Shown: positions 1 to 5,798, counted from the stretch's first letter. The stretch is 8,068 nt of DNA from Clostridiales bacterium (GCA_021203685.1 JAJQAS010000116.1:1-8068), one strand, 5' to 3'. The notes: generated from the sequence alone by a model not told the origin. Translations and numbers: made by a program.

Positions 1-119
1 TGGGCCTTGTAGTTCTCCAGCTCGGTGCGGACATCCCCCGCCGGGTCGTTGGAGAGGGCGGCGTCCCGCACCTGAAAGTGGATGGTTTGCAACAAACAAG
101 CCTGTTTAATGCGTTTCAT
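1..119 (-). CDS. Unknown small protein, N-terminal fragment (runs off the window)
   Basis: The 39 visible codons start MKRIKQACLLQTIHFQVRDA and end ...RTELENYKA; the rest lies to the left of the window. The ATG at 119-117 is chosen because GGAGGAA (rc of 127-133) sits 7 nt upstream and a good promoter lies at 147-176. The visible part is hydrophilic, with no signal peptide or membrane segment, so a soluble cytoplasmic protein is likely. I do not recognise the family and assign no function. The reading frame, ribosome binding site and promoter agree, so a real gene is likely even though only its beginning is visible. Confidence 0.72.
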   Translation of the reverse strand, partial: MKRIKQACLLQTIHFQVRDAALSNDPAGDVRTELENYKA

Positions 120-146
120 AGGGCATTTCCTCCTTTTTTTGATACT

Positions 147-176
147 ATTTTAGCATTTACAGAGAGAAAATTTCAA
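147..176 (-). promoter_or_regulatory. Promoter of the left-edge gene, extended -10
   Basis: Read on the minus strand: -35 TTGAAA (176-171), 18-nt spacer, -10 TAAAAT (152-147), preceded by TGC to give an extended -10 (TGCTAAAAT). It lies about 28 nt upstream of the ATG at 119. The surrounding AT-rich stretch contrasts with the GC-rich coding DNA. Assignment is by sequence match only. Confidence 0.6.
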
Positions 177-370
177 ACGAAAAATCCGGGGTGCGCAAAA
201 AATTGTGAATTGTGCGCAGGAAAACGGCGTTTTCTTTTGTGGAAAACGCGCAGAGCGGATTTGCCGTCGCTGCGCTTTTCTGCCGGCTTGTCCCCAAAAA
301 GCAAACTTCCCCCAAAGCCTCCCCAAAAAGGATACCTTTTCGGCCAAACCTGCTATCCCTATTTTCACAA
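177..370. other. Intergenic region without a gene
   Basis: Between the left-edge promoter and the dehydrogenase terminator I see no credible gene; open frames here lack ribosome binding sites and have unconvincing composition. Small local structures are present: a 6-bp hairpin AAAAGG-ATA-CCTTTT (326-340), and the 11-mer TCCCCAAAAAG twice (291-301 and 320-330). None can be assigned a role. Confidence 0.5.
193..219. promoter_or_regulatory. Possible operator: TGCGCA inverted repeat upstream of the left-edge promoter
   Basis: TGCGCA occurs at 193-198 and 214-219, and the pairing extends inward by AA/TT after one mismatch, giving 8 of 9 matched positions per arm. The centre contains tandem AATTGTG heptamers (202-208, 209-215). 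It begins 17 nt upstream of the -35 at 171-176, a plausible place for a regulator or activator site. No known regulator is matched. Confidence 0.25.
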
Positions 371-407
371 AAAACACCCTCTGATGTAGTTTGTTCCATC
401 AGAGGGT
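369..407 (-). terminator. Rho-independent terminator of the D-2-hydroxyacid dehydrogenase gene
   Basis: A perfect 11-bp stem (376-386 with 397-407, arms ACCCTCTGATG / CATCAGAGGGT) encloses a 10-nt loop. Read on the minus strand, the stem is followed by GTTTTTTG (rc of 368-375). It lies about 30 nt beyond the stop codon at 438-440. The plus-strand side has only a short T run, so leftward termination is the better reading. Confidence 0.85.
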
Positions 408-437
408 ATCGTTTTGTGTCAAAAATGAGACGTTCCG

Positions 438-1421
438 TCAATTCACGGTGTTTTTCAGCGGCTTCCCCTCCGCCAGGGCGCGCATATTGTCCCACACCAT
501 TTTGTGACCCTTCTGGAAGGTCTGGACGGTGACGCCGCCCACGTGGGGGGTCAGCGTGACCTTGTACTTGCATTCCTCCGGCAGGGTCAGCAGGGGGTTG
601 TCTGCGGGCACCGGCTCCGGGGAGAGTACATCCGCGCCCAGCGCACCCAGCCGTCCCTCGATGAGGGCGGCGCGCACCGCTTCCTGGTCGATGACCTCGC
701 CCCGGGCGGTGTTGATGAGGATGGCGGTGGGCTTCATCAGGGACAGAGTGTCAGCGTTGATGAGGTGAGTGGTCTCCGGCGTGACGGGGCAGTGGAGGCT
801 GACGATGTCGCAGGTGGAGAGCAGTTCTTCCTGAGAACAATAGCGGACGTGAAGTTCCGCCTCCTGCTCTGGGAGGAGCTGGTGGCGGTTGTGGTAGCAC
901 ACCTCTGCGCCGAAGGCGTGGAGCAGTCGGGCGGCCTGCTGCCCGATGGCCCCCAGGCCGATGATGCCCACCCGCTGGGAACTCAGCTCGTTCAGCCCGT
1001 CCAGGATGAACTGGGTCTTGGCCTGAATTTGCTTGCCCGCGTAGAGCAGCGTCTCCCCCTCCCGGAACCGGCGGAGGGTGGCCAGCATCAGCAGGATGGT
1101 CTGCTCCGCCACGGCAGTGTCGTTGATGGCCACGCAGCGGCAGACGGCCACGCCGTGGGCAGTCGCGGCCTGGGTGTCGATGGAGTTGTAGGCCACCCCC
1201 TCGGAGTGGATGAGCTTCAGGTTGGGCATGGCGGCGATGACAGCGGCACTGACTGGCTGGATGGCATCCACAAAGAGGGCGTCGTAGTCGGCGCCGAAGG
1301 CCAAAATGCCCTCGTCGGTGGGCTGTGCCCCGGCAAAGACCAGCTGGAAGTCGGCGGGCAGAGTGGAAAGGTCGTAGAACCGGCGCACCCGGCTCTCGTT
1401 GGTGAGGATGAGAATTTTCAT
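438..1421 (-). CDS. D-isomer-specific 2-hydroxyacid dehydrogenase (NAD-dependent, glycerate/phosphoglycerate dehydrogenase-like)
   Basis: A 327-aa cytosolic oxidoreductase expected to interconvert a 2-hydroxyacid and a 2-oxoacid with NAD(H). It has the family order: N-terminal half of the substrate domain, the Rossmann motif GLGAIG (155-160) in VGIIGLGAIGQQAARLL, then the signature LINTARGEVID (235-245). Candidate catalytic residues are Arg240, Glu269 (SPEP) and His293 (TPHVGG). Length is typical of the family. The start at 1421 (MKILILTNES) is preferred over an upstream in-frame ATG because AGGAG lies about 5 nt before it and a near-consensus promoter (1452-1480) lies in between. The gene is monocistronic, with its own promoter and terminator. 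The substrate (glycerate, glyoxylate, hydroxypyruvate, D-lactate or another) cannot be read from sequence; the neighbours give no pathway clue. Confidence 0.92.
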   Translation of the reverse strand: MKILILTNESRVRRFYDLSTLPADFQLVFAGAQPTDEGILAFGADYDALFVDAIQPVSAAVIAAMPNLKLIHSEGVAYNSIDTQAATAHGVAVCRCVAINDTAVAEQTILLMLATLRRFREGETLLYAGKQIQAKTQFILDGLNELSSQRVGIIGLGAIGQQAARLLHAFGAEVCYHNRHQLLPEQEAELHVRYCSQEELLSTCDIVSLHCPVTPETTHLINADTLSLMKPTAILINTARGEVIDQEAVRAALIEGRLGALGADVLSPEPVPADNPLLTLPEECKYKVTLTPHVGGVTVQTFQKGHKMVWDNMRALAEGKPLKNTVN

Positions 1422-1451
1422 GGCAGCTCCTGTGTTGATAGATTTGCAAAT

Positions 1452-1480
1452 AGTATAACACACATTTTTCGCTCTGGCAA
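1452..1480 (-). promoter_or_regulatory. Promoter of the D-2-hydroxyacid dehydrogenase gene
   Basis: Minus strand: -35 TTGCCA (1480-1475), 17-nt spacer, -10 TATACT (1457-1452). It lies in the 71-nt gap between the M15 peptidase stop (1493) and the dehydrogenase start (1421). This shows the dehydrogenase need not depend on read-through from the peptidase gene, and it excludes the longer upstream start. Confidence 0.75.
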
Positions 1481-1492
1481 ATGGCCGGGAAA

Positions 1493-2338
1493 CTACTCTG
1501 CTGCCTTCTGGAAGTGCTGATAATCCTTCACGGAGCTCCAGCTGCCGCCCCAGGTGAAGCCGTGCTGGGTGAACAGCTGATAGCACAGGTCGGTCTCGTC
1601 GATTTTGTAATCGAAGTCCAGGGTGCGGTCCACGTAGTCCCCGGCGTTATAGGGTTCGTAGCCGGAGGCGGTGATGTAGGGGTTGTAGAGGGGATTTACG
1701 TCAATGGCAAGGCCGTAGGCGTGCTGAGAGAGGTGGTCGGTGCCGGAGACAGCCCGGAAGTTGAAGCAGGAGGTGTTGTTGTCCTCCATGGAAAGCTCGT
1801 CGTCCCCGCTGTACTCGTCGATGAGCAGCATCTTCTCGATGGGGTAGGCCGCCTCGTAGAGGCTCTGGAAAATCTCTACGATGTCCTCCGCGATGGCCAC
1901 GTTGACCACCAGCTCCCCGATGTGGGTCTCCCCGTCGAAGCCGGTGTGCAGCACCCGGACGTACCGCAGATCCTCCCTGGCAGTGGTGCAGTCCGCCCCG
2001 AAGGAGACGCCGTCCATCCGGCTGAACACCTGGTCGGAAATTTCCTCGTAGAAGAACAGCTCGCCCGTGTCCAGCCCGTCCAGCTGCTCCGCCGTCAAGA
2101 TGGCGCCCGCGTCCATGTTGTACACATCGGCGGCGGTCAGGGCGGGTTCTTCTTCCGCCTCCGGCTGGCTGGAAACGGAGGCGTCGGCGGTCTCCGGGCC
2201 GGGGTCGGCGCTGGAGGCGGCGGAAGTTTCGGCAGAGCCGTCGGTTGAGCTTGTGTCCTCCGCCGCGCTGCCGCCGCAGGCCGTCAGGGCCAGCAGCAGC
2301 GCCAGCAGCAGGGCCAAAAGGGTGGTGTGTTTCCTCAT
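1493..2338 (-). CDS. Lipoprotein M15-family zinc metallopeptidase (D-alanyl-D-alanine carboxypeptidase / L-Ala-D-Glu peptidase-like)
   Basis: A 281-aa protein predicted to be anchored on the outer face of the membrane and to trim peptidoglycan stem peptides. MRKH followed by a Leu/Ala-rich segment and the lipobox LTAC gives a type II signal with Cys21 as the lipid-modified residue. A Ser/Ala/Glu/Asp-rich linker (about 22-68) follows. The catalytic part has the M15 pattern SQHAYGLAIDVNPLYNPY (204-221); the expected zinc ligands are His206, Asp213 and His275 (DYQHFQ), with the FTWGGSW motif (261-267) just before the last. That arrangement points to the M15B/M15C (VanY- or Ply-like) group. The ATG at 2338 has GAGAGGAG upstream and a promoter at 2384-2412. 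All metal ligands are present, so it is likely active. Whether it cleaves D,D- or L,D-bonds is not determinable here. Confidence 0.9.
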   Translation of the reverse strand: MRKHTTLLALLLALLLALTACGGSAAEDTSSTDGSAETSAASSADPGPETADASVSSQPEAEEEPALTAADVYNMDAGAILTAEQLDGLDTGELFFYEEISDQVFSRMDGVSFGADCTTAREDLRYVRVLHTGFDGETHIGELVVNVAIAEDIVEIFQSLYEAAYPIEKMLLIDEYSGDDELSMEDNNTSCFNFRAVSGTDHLSQHAYGLAIDVNPLYNPYITASGYEPYNAGDYVDRTLDFDYKIDETDLCYQLFTQHGFTWGGSWSSVKDYQHFQKAAE

Positions 2339-2383
2339 AAAAAAGCTCCTCTCCCGGAGAAAATCGTCGAATCATCGAAACAC

Positions 2384-2412
2384 AGGATACCACCAAAACG
2401 GGGCTTCGTCAA
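2384..2412 (-). promoter_or_regulatory. Promoter of the M15 peptidase lipoprotein gene
   Basis: Minus strand: -35 TTGACG (2412-2407), 17-nt spacer, -10 TATCCT (2389-2384), preceded by TGG (extended -10-like). The leader to the ATG at 2338 is about 40 nt and contains the ribosome binding site. It stands back to back with the rightward promoter at 2439-2467, with 26 nt between the two -35 boxes. Confidence 0.72.
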
Positions 2413-2438
2413 TCCTCCCGGCGGTGTGGGGAAAACCG

Positions 2439-2467
2439 TTGACATTTCGCCCCCGGTTCACTACAAT
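2439..2467 (+). promoter_or_regulatory. Promoter of the cysteine desulfurase gene
   Basis: -35 TTGACA (2439-2444), exactly 17 nt, -10 TACAAT (2462-2467): close to a consensus housekeeping promoter. Transcription would begin near 2474, leaving a leader of about 130 nt before the ATG at 2607. The leader includes a heptamer repeat array (2554-2584). No known riboswitch is recognised in it. Confidence 0.75.
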
Positions 2468-2553
2468 GAAATGGAACCTGATGCTTCCATCGTATCACGC
2501 CCCCTCGCCGGGGTCATGTCCGGGTGAATGTGCAATGGCTGTTCTCCCCATAA

Positions 2554-2584
2554 TTGCACATTGCACATTGCTAATTGCTAATTG
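2554..2584 (+). repeat. Heptamer tandem array (TTGCACA/TTGCTAA type)
   Basis: Four and a half consecutive 7-nt units: TTGCACA, TTGCACA, TTGCTAA, TTGCTAA, TTG. The same words occur in the tails of the two long repeats (4638-4658 and, reversed, 7870-7888). It lies in the 5' leader of the cysteine desulfurase gene, ending about 10 nt before the ribosome binding site. Confidence 0.85.
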
Positions 2585-2606
2585 AAACCATAAAGCAGGT
2601 GTTTTT

Positions 2607-3746
2607 ATGTTTGCATATCTGGATTCCGCCGCCACCACTCCCGTACTGAAAGAAGCCGCCGAAGCGGCCTGCACCGTCATGGTGGAGGGCTACGGCAACC
2701 CTTCCTCCCGGTACCCCATCGCCGCCGCCGCCAACCGGCGGCTGACCCTGGACCGGGCCACCGTGGCCCAGGCGTTGGGCTGCCAGCCCAACGAGCTTTT
2801 CTTCACCTCCTGCGGCACGGAGAGCGACAACTGGGCCATCCGGGCGGGGGTCGCCCAAAACCGCCGCAAGGGCAAGCACATCATCACCACCGCCATTGAG
2901 CACGCCGCCGTGCTGGAGACGTGCAGGCAGCTGGAGCGAGAGGGATATGAGGTCACCTACCTGACCCCCAACGCCAACGGCTCCATCGACCTGGCCGACC
3001 TGGCCGCCGCCCTGCGGCCCGATACCGCGCTGGTGTCCATGATGCTGGTGAACAACGAGCTGGGGACGCTGCTGCCGGTGAAGGCGGCCTGCGCCCTGGT
3101 GAAAAAGTACAATCGGGACATTCTGTTCCACACCGACGCGGTGCAGGGATTCCTGAAAGTTCCCTTCACCCCCAAGGGGCTGGGAGTCGATTTGCTCTCC
3201 ATCAGCGGCCACAAAGTCCACGCCCCCAAGGGCGTGGGGGCGCTGTACATCCGGGCGGGGCTAAACCTGCCCGCCTACCTGACCGGCGGCGGGCAGGAGC
3301 GGGGCCTCCGCTCCGGCACCGAGGCCACCGCTCAGATCGCCGCCTTCGCCACGGCGGCGGGCATCTGCAAGGCGTCTTTTAACGCCGACCGCACCCACAT
3401 GGCCTACCTGAAAGCCTACGCCCTGGCCCAGCTGGCGGAAAAAGCCCCGGAGGTGGAGGTCATCGGCCAGGGGGAGGCCCCCCACATTCTGGCGCTGACC
3501 CTGCCGGGGTACAAGGCGGAGGTGCTGGTGCGGGTGCTGGGGGACAACGGCGTGTGCGTCTCCGCCGGTTCCGCCTGTCACCGGGGCAAGCCCAGCCACG
3601 TCTACGCCGCCATGGGGCTGAGCAAGGCTCAGCGGGACGGGGCCTTCCGGGTGTCCTTCGACCGGGCCACCACGGAGGAAGAAGTGGATTATTTCGTGGA
3701 CCAGCTGGTCAAGGCGAAAAGCACACTGTTCCCGTCCATGTCGTAA
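2607..3746 (+). CDS. Cysteine desulfurase (class V aminotransferase, NifS/IscS-like)
   Basis: A 379-aa PLP enzyme that takes sulfur from L-cysteine as a protein persulfide, giving alanine, to feed Fe-S cluster assembly and thio-modification. Features in order: N-terminal YLDSAATTPV (4-13); IEHAAVLE with His99, which stacks on PLP; HTDAVQ with Asp177; SGHKVHAPKG with Schiff-base Lys203; LRSGTE (234-239) near the phosphate site; and the mobile loop SAGSACHRGKPS with catalytic Cys324. The short loop without a long insertion suggests the NifS/IscS group rather than SufS. Length is normal. The ATG at 2607 has a modest AGGTG-type site 5-6 nt upstream. There is no IscU/NifU, IscR or ThiI next to it, so the acceptor is unknown. 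The stop lies 4 nt before the hairpin-forming repeat that separates it from the convergent ybaK-like gene. Confidence 0.94.
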   Translation: MFAYLDSAATTPVLKEAAEAACTVMVEGYGNPSSRYPIAAAANRRLTLDRATVAQALGCQPNELFFTSCGTESDNWAIRAGVAQNRRKGKHIITTAIEHAAVLETCRQLEREGYEVTYLTPNANGSIDLADLAAALRPDTALVSMMLVNNELGTLLPVKAACALVKKYNRDILFHTDAVQGFLKVPFTPKGLGVDLLSISGHKVHAPKGVGALYIRAGLNLPAYLTGGGQERGLRSGTEATAQIAAFATAAGICKASFNADRTHMAYLKAYALAQLAEKAPEVEVIGQGEAPHILALTLPGYKAEVLVRVLGDNGVCVSAGSACHRGKPSHVYAAMGLSKAQRDGAFRVSFDRATTEEEVDYFVDQLVKAKSTLFPSMS

Positions 3747-3749
3747 ATG

Positions 3750-3824
3750 AGCTGTTAGCTCTTAGCTTTTAGCTATTGGTTTGGAAGTTCTTGGCTAACA
3801 GCTAACAGCTAACGGCTAACAGCT
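3750..3824. repeat. Opposed heptamer arrays forming a large hairpin in the convergent gap
   Basis: The left arm (3750-3779) reads AGCTGTT, AGCTCTT, AGCTTTT, AGCTATT, GG. The right arm (3793-3824) reads GGCTAAC, AGCTAAC, AGCTAAC, GGCTAAC, AGCT. Folded with a ~15-nt loop, 30 positions align with 25 Watson-Crick pairs, 2 G-U pairs and 3 mismatches at 3761, 3768 and 3775. It fills the space between two convergent genes and could block read-through from both sides, although it lacks a U tract on the plus strand. The last bases form the stop codon of the ybaK-like gene. Confidence 0.8.
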
Positions 3825-4323
3825 ATTCTTTCACAATGTCCGCGAACTGTCCCCCTACCGCCCGGCACAGGGCGTTTGGCTCCACCAGCACCTGCACGCC
3901 GATCTTCCCGGCGGAGACGGCGATGGCGTCGTACAAAATCGCCGTCTCGTGGAAGGTGGTGAAAAAGGGCTTTTTCATCCCCACCGGGGAGCAGCCGCCC
4001 CGGACGTAGCCCGTCAGGGGCAGCAGCTGGGCCAGAGGCAGCATGGCGATGTTTTTCTCCCCCACGGCGCGGGCGGCCTTTTTCAGGTCCAGCTCCTCCG
4101 CCACCGGCAGGTCGAACACGTAATAAGTCCCGCTGGCCCCGCGGGTCACCAGCGTCTTGAACACCGTCTCCGGGTCCTGGCCCAGGGACTGGGCAACGGT
4201 GACGCCGTCCACGGCAATCCCCTCTTTGTGGGGGTAGGTCATGGCGGTGTAGGGGATGCCCTGCTGCTCCAAAATCCGCATGACGTTGGTTTTTTCACCC
4301 TGTTCTTTGGTTTTTTTCTTCAT
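3823..4323 (-). CDS. ybaK: YbaK/EbsC-type Cys-tRNA(Pro)/Cys-tRNA(Cys) deacylase
   Basis: A 166-aa cytosolic trans-editing protein expected to hydrolyse Cys mischarged onto tRNA-Pro by prolyl-tRNA synthetase. The fold is the single-domain YbaK / ProRS-INS type. TVFKTLV (53-59) contains the conserved lysine (Lys56, equivalent to the catalytic Lys of characterised YbaK). GYVRGGCSPVGMKK (105-118) is the family glycine/serine-rich binding motif. The C-terminal part contains ETAILYDAIAVSAGKIGVQVLVEPNAL. Length matches the family (about 155-165). The Lys-rich N-terminus MKKKTKEQGEKTN is a little longer than usual; the ATG at 4323 has GAGAGGGG 5-6 nt upstream, so it is kept. It is convergent with the cysteine desulfurase. 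The stop codon TAG (3825-3823) lies inside the heptamer repeat, so repeat insertion may have reset the C-terminus. Confidence 0.93.
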   Translation of the reverse strand: MKKKTKEQGEKTNVMRILEQQGIPYTAMTYPHKEGIAVDGVTVAQSLGQDPETVFKTLVTRGASGTYYVFDLPVAEELDLKKAARAVGEKNIAMLPLAQLLPLTGYVRGGCSPVGMKKPFFTTFHETAILYDAIAVSAGKIGVQVLVEPNALCRAVGGQFADIVKE

Positions 4324-4355
4324 CGTGTCCCCTCTCCAGCGGGAAACCGCCGAAC

Positions 4356-4407
4356 AAACGCGCTCTTGAGGAAGGCTCTCCGCCCACCCCCAAAGAGCGC
4401 GTTTTTT
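4356..4407 (+). terminator. Long-stem hairpin with U tract upstream of the ybaK-like gene
   Basis: A perfect 12-bp stem AAACGCGCTCTT / AAGAGCGCGTTT (4356-4367 with 4393-4404) has a 25-nt loop and a T run at 4402-4407 on the plus strand. No plus-strand gene lies immediately upstream, so its purpose as a rightward terminator is unclear. Read leftward, it lies between the methyltransferase/repeat region and the start of the ybaK-like gene (T run GTTTGTT only), where it could stop leftward read-through or sit in the ybaK leader. Confidence 0.55.
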
Positions 4408-4451
4408 GTATCGCGGTTATGCCTTTGAATCTGTCTTATCAATGATTCGGT

Positions 4452-4665
4452 GGAAACCCCTCCGCCGTCAAGCGGCACTTCCGCTTCGCTCCCTGCCCTT
4501 TCAGGGGAGGCAAGAGGGGTGGTCAGTTACGAAACGATGTTTTCTGAGGAAAACTTGTACTGTGTTGGGTAAAAATGCTGACGAAACAGTAAGAACCATC
4601 CAAGCTAATGGCTAACAGCTAATAGCTAATAACTCAACTGCACATTGCTAATTGCTCATTGTTAC
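4452..4665 (+). repeat. Long dispersed repeat, copy A
   Basis: The repeat has three parts. A GC-rich head (4454-4520) carries an outer stem ACCCCT/AGGGGT (4456-4461 with 4515-4520) around two hairpins: AAGCGG/CCGCTT (4470-4475 with 4481-4486) and an 8-position stem with one G-G mismatch (4492-4499 with 4503-4510). A middle segment (4521-4602) has no obvious structure. The tail is a 7-nt periodic array from 4603 (AGCTAAT, GGCTAAC, AGCTAAT, AGCTAAT, AACTCAA, CTGCACA, TTGCTAA, TTGCTCA, TTGTTAC). Bases 4501-4655 match the reverse complement of 7870-8024 without gaps, with about 10 differences in 155 by eye. Its tail overlaps the 3' end of the methyltransferase gene. Confidence 0.9.
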
Positions 4666-5424
4666 TTGTCCGCCCTCGCCGTTGACGCAAACGAAGCACA
4701 GCCGCCGGTCCTCCGCCGTGGGGGCGCGCCGCTCCAGACCGCCGAACACCTGCACCTGGGCGAAGCCCGCTTTTTGCAGCAGTTCCTCCAGTTCGGAGAC
4801 CTCCCAGGCCCGCTCGCAATGTTCCTCCTGCTCCCGCCGCCAGAGGTCGCCTTCCCGCTCAAAGAGGTCCATGCCGTAGGTCAGCACCCGGCTGGCCTCG
4901 TCGAAGTCGGCCCGCCAGAGGCAGAACACGTCCTCGGTCTCGTCCACGAACAGCTGGCCGTCCAGGGCTTTCAGCCCCTGGGGGGCGAGGATGTCAAAGA
5001 GGAAGAACCCGCCGGGCATCAGGAAGGTGTGAACCCGCCGGAAGGCTTCCGCCAGCGTGTCCCTGTCGGTGATATAGTTGACGCTGTCCAGGCTGGAGAC
5101 GCAGGCGTCGATGGTGCCGAACAGATCCAGCTCGTCCATGGCCTGGTTCAGGAAGATGGGGGGTTCCCCCTCCACCTCCTGGGCCTTTTCCAGCGCCTCG
5201 GCCAGCATCTCCGGGGAGAGGTCGGCCCCGATCATGGTGTACCCCCGCTCCGCCAGCATACAGGTCAGAGTCCCCGTGCCGCAGGCCAGATCCAGCACCA
5301 GCTGCACCGGCACCCGGCTCTCCCGGAACCAGCTCTGGTACCAGTCCAGCCAGGCGGCGTAATCCACGTCGGTGGTCAGGCCATCGTAGTACCGGGCCAG
5401 GCCCTCGTAGGCGTTGCCGCTCAC
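4648..5424 (-). CDS. Class I SAM-dependent methyltransferase (small-molecule/unknown substrate)
   Basis: A 258-aa cytosolic protein with the Rossmann-type methyltransferase core. SAM motif I is LDLACGTGTLT (44-54), followed by the acidic residue Asp68 in IGADLSPEML, DACVSSLDSVNYI (106-118) and the post-core MPGGFFLFDI (136-145). The N-terminal YEGLARYYDGLT (6-17) is typical of the YcgJ/YqeM-like group often annotated only as class I methyltransferase. The start is the GTG at 5424, which overlaps the upstream regulator's stop as GTGA; translation upstream in this frame is low-complexity and overlaps the regulator, so longer starts are rejected. The family-like C-terminus appears to end near LCFVCVNGEG; the last few residues (..TMSN) and the TAG are encoded by repeat copy A. 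Substrate unknown; coupling to the YerC-like regulator suggests co-expression. Confidence 0.88.
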   Translation of the reverse strand: MSGNAYEGLARYYDGLTTDVDYAAWLDWYQSWFRESRVPVQLVLDLACGTGTLTCMLAERGYTMIGADLSPEMLAEALEKAQEVEGEPPIFLNQAMDELDLFGTIDACVSSLDSVNYITDRDTLAEAFRRVHTFLMPGGFFLFDILAPQGLKALDGQLFVDETEDVFCLWRADFDEASRVLTYGMDLFEREGDLWRREQEEHCERAWEVSELEELLQKAGFAQVQVFGGLERRAPTAEDRRLCFVCVNGEGGQVTMSN

Positions 5425-5741
5425 GGCTCGTCCCCGCCCGGCTCGTCGCCCTCCTGGGGCAGGATGCGGCGGAACACCTGTTGATAGCCGTCCACGCCGT
5501 AGTTCAGCGCCCGGTTGACCCGGCTGATGGTGGCGCTGCTGGCCCCGGTCTCCTTGAGGATGTCGTTGTAGATCATGCCCTTCTGGAGCAGAACCGCTAC
5601 GTCGTAACGCTGCTCCATGGCCCGCAGTTCGGAGACGGTACACAGGTCCTGAAAGAACCGATAGCACTCGTCCTCGTCCTTCAGCTGCAAAATTGCCTGG
5701 TACAGGCCCATGCTGGCCTTTTTGCCGTTTACCTTTGCCAT
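5421..5741 (-). CDS. YerC/YecD-family TrpR-like DNA-binding protein
   Basis: A 106-aa helical protein of the TrpR-related YerC/YecD group common in Bacillota. Residues about 22-55 (CYRFFQDLCTVSELRAMEQRYDVAVLL) form the helical dimer part. Residues about 53-80 (KGMIYNDILKETGASSATISRVNRAL) form the helix-turn-helix, with SSATISRVNR as recognition helix. Family length is about 95-105; the short acidic tail EGDEPGGDEP is extra. The ATG at 5741 has AAAGGA upstream, but 12 nt away, which is long; an in-frame ATT two codons earlier would be better spaced, so the exact start is slightly uncertain. Its promoter (5799-5827) overlaps a 9-bp inverted repeat that could be its own operator. It is translationally coupled to the downstream methyltransferase. 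The true regulatory targets of this family are poorly known. Confidence 0.9.
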   Translation of the reverse strand: MAKVNGKKASMGLYQAILQLKDEDECYRFFQDLCTVSELRAMEQRYDVAVLLQKGMIYNDILKETGASSATISRVNRALNYGVDGYQQVFRRILPQEGDEPGGDEP

Positions 5742-5798
5742 GTCAATGCCCGTTCCTTTCCCGCGCCCCGGTGGGGGACTGTGTTTTCACTGGAGTAT

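Noticed and set aside
504..1520. Long open frame on the plus strand across the dehydrogenase gene (338 codons)
   Set aside because: It is antisense to a clearly recognised dehydrogenase. Its Gly/Val/Asp/Gln-rich composition is typical of a GC-rich shadow frame, and it has no family motif.
1422..1586. Upstream in-frame start for the dehydrogenase (1586)
   Set aside because: The extension overlaps the peptidase gene, reads as non-homologous sequence, and lies upstream of the promoter at 1452-1480.
1481..2248. Long plus-strand open frame across the M15 peptidase gene
   Set aside because: It is antisense to a lipoprotein gene with complete zinc ligands and promoter, has low-complexity Gly/Val composition, and has no ribosome binding site.
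2466..2585. Possible 39-codon leader peptide before the cysteine desulfurase gene
   Set aside because: It would begin at or before the predicted transcription start, has no ribosome binding site, and ends inside the heptamer array.
3750..3824. CRISPR array
   Set aside because: The unit is only 7 nt with no spacers, and no cas gene is present.
2607..4323. Cysteine desulfurase and ybaK-like gene as one cysteine-related operon
   Set aside because: The genes are convergent with separate promoters and a hairpin between them, so shared regulation is not supported.
5425..5667. Upstream in-frame start for the methyltransferase (5667)
   Set aside because: The extension lies inside the YerC-like gene in another frame, is low-complexity, and the GTG at 5424 starts exactly at the family N-terminus.
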